A stretch of 64,000 nt of DNA from Wuchereria bancrofti (taxonomy: Eukaryota > Nematoda > Chromadorea > Rhabditida > Onchocercidae). The notes beneath the pieces are model-generated. The model was not told the DNA's origin. It worked only from the letters and a program-made list of their open reading frames with translations, and did no database searches. The stretch spans positions 12,304,653 through 12,368,652 of the forward strand of contig SSBO01000001.1 of NCBI GenBank assembly GCA_005281725.1, given 5' to 3'. The first letter of the stretch is position 1. Each line of letters starts with the position of its first letter. Made by a program: the position numbers and the translations under genes. This document shows, piece after piece, positions 63,397-64,000 of this stretch.

Positions 63397-64000
63397 CGTT
63401 CCGGAATTCGATACCTTAATGAAAGAAAAGATTGGAAGTTCAAATGTAATTTATAATTGAATAACTTAATGATTTAGTGATTGAAACATGTAATTTAACG
63501 ACTGAAATTTAATCTGATTCGATGTTCCTTTTGGGCTAACTTGAAAAGGACTGATAAAATAAAACTTTTAAAAATTTTGATATTTGGACACTAAGCCAAT
63601 TGTTTTGTGGAAATAAAAAAAAAGCCGAGCAAATTTCAAATTGTGTGAGACGCACAACAAAATGTCAATTTGGTTTTCTTTTTTTTTGAGCTAAATAACT
63701 TTACTAGGGGCAAACGCTACAACAAAAATATTTTTTTTTGTAATGAATAAACAACAAAATTTTTATGCATTTTGATCAGTGTCATCTCTATTGCAAACAA
63801 TAAAAAAATTTCATTGCTAAATTTTTGTTGAATTATCACTATCGAAACATGAAATAATCGTTTAACATGCAAATCCTTTTACTCTATTCAAACACATAGT
63901 AAAATTTTTTTTTTTTTAAATGGCAATGAATTGGTGAATTTGTAACAATGCTCAGTTATTCTGAATAATTTCGTATAAATTAATTGGTAAGTAGACTTTT
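63397..64000. other. Upstream DNA of paralogue B
   Basis: AT-rich, with no coding sequence seen. The GAATTCCGGAACG just before the minus-strand ATG resembles the same position in paralogue A. Confidence 0.5.

Noticed and set aside
1..64000. CRISPR array, rRNA or Wolbachia-derived operon
   Set aside because: No regularly spaced direct repeats, no rRNA-like GC-rich block and no unspliced bacterial-style gene run were seen. tRNA genes could not be ruled out by eye.

Overview
This window is nuclear DNA of a nematode. The genes are split by short AT-rich introns with acceptors of the TTTTCAG type. The base composition is very AT-rich, and nematode-type BEL/Pao retroelements are present. A parasitic spirurid such as a filarial worm is my inference from gene style and composition; nothing here proves the genus. 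All exon models were made by reading codons, splice sites and reading phases by eye.

Left part (1-26.5 kb). The window opens inside a plus-strand CDC45 gene (replication helicase factor; 11 exons, stop at 4513). It is followed by a small unassigned plus-strand terminal exon (5727-5810) and the 3' end of an unknown minus-strand gene (5882-6309). About 9 kb of low-complexity intergenic DNA follows, with GT-rich, CT-rich and degenerate repeats. Next come a plus-strand four-pass membrane protein (15512-18630, 262 aa) and a plus-strand gene of unknown function (19615 to about 22455). Between 23.4 and 25.4 kb lie stop-ridden coding relics that may descend from a thioester-containing (alpha-2-macroglobulin family) protein.

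Middle (26.5-42 kb). A long minus-strand gene encodes an ORAI store-operated calcium channel. Its four-pass core is in the last five exons, and six upstream exons add a long low-complexity N-terminal extension. One large intron holds a decayed BEL/Pao element (35.0-39.4 kb) in antisense orientation to the gene. That element has itself been interrupted by a fragment of mitochondrial nad5 (a numt), recognisable because TGA stands for Trp and because of the ND5 motif.

Right part (43-64 kb). Small hypothetical genes are followed by a plus-strand gene at 46903-47479 and a minus-strand gene at 62704-63396. These two are divergent paralogues encoding small secreted or membrane-anchored proteins, with matching N termini, a matching LPWN junction and a matching splice phase. 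Between them lie a second decayed BEL/Pao element, a foldback of about 3 kb built from its LTR (49.4-52.4 kb), and a separate 971-bp palindromic LTR element (56150-57120) bounded by a perfect 5-bp target duplication. A plus-strand PGAP2/FRAG1/DRAM-family gene lies at 59383-61944.

The genes are unrelated housekeeping or membrane functions and form no operon that I can see. The most unusual content is the two LTR-derived palindromes, the numt nested in a retroelement inside an intron, and the paralogous secreted gene pair.
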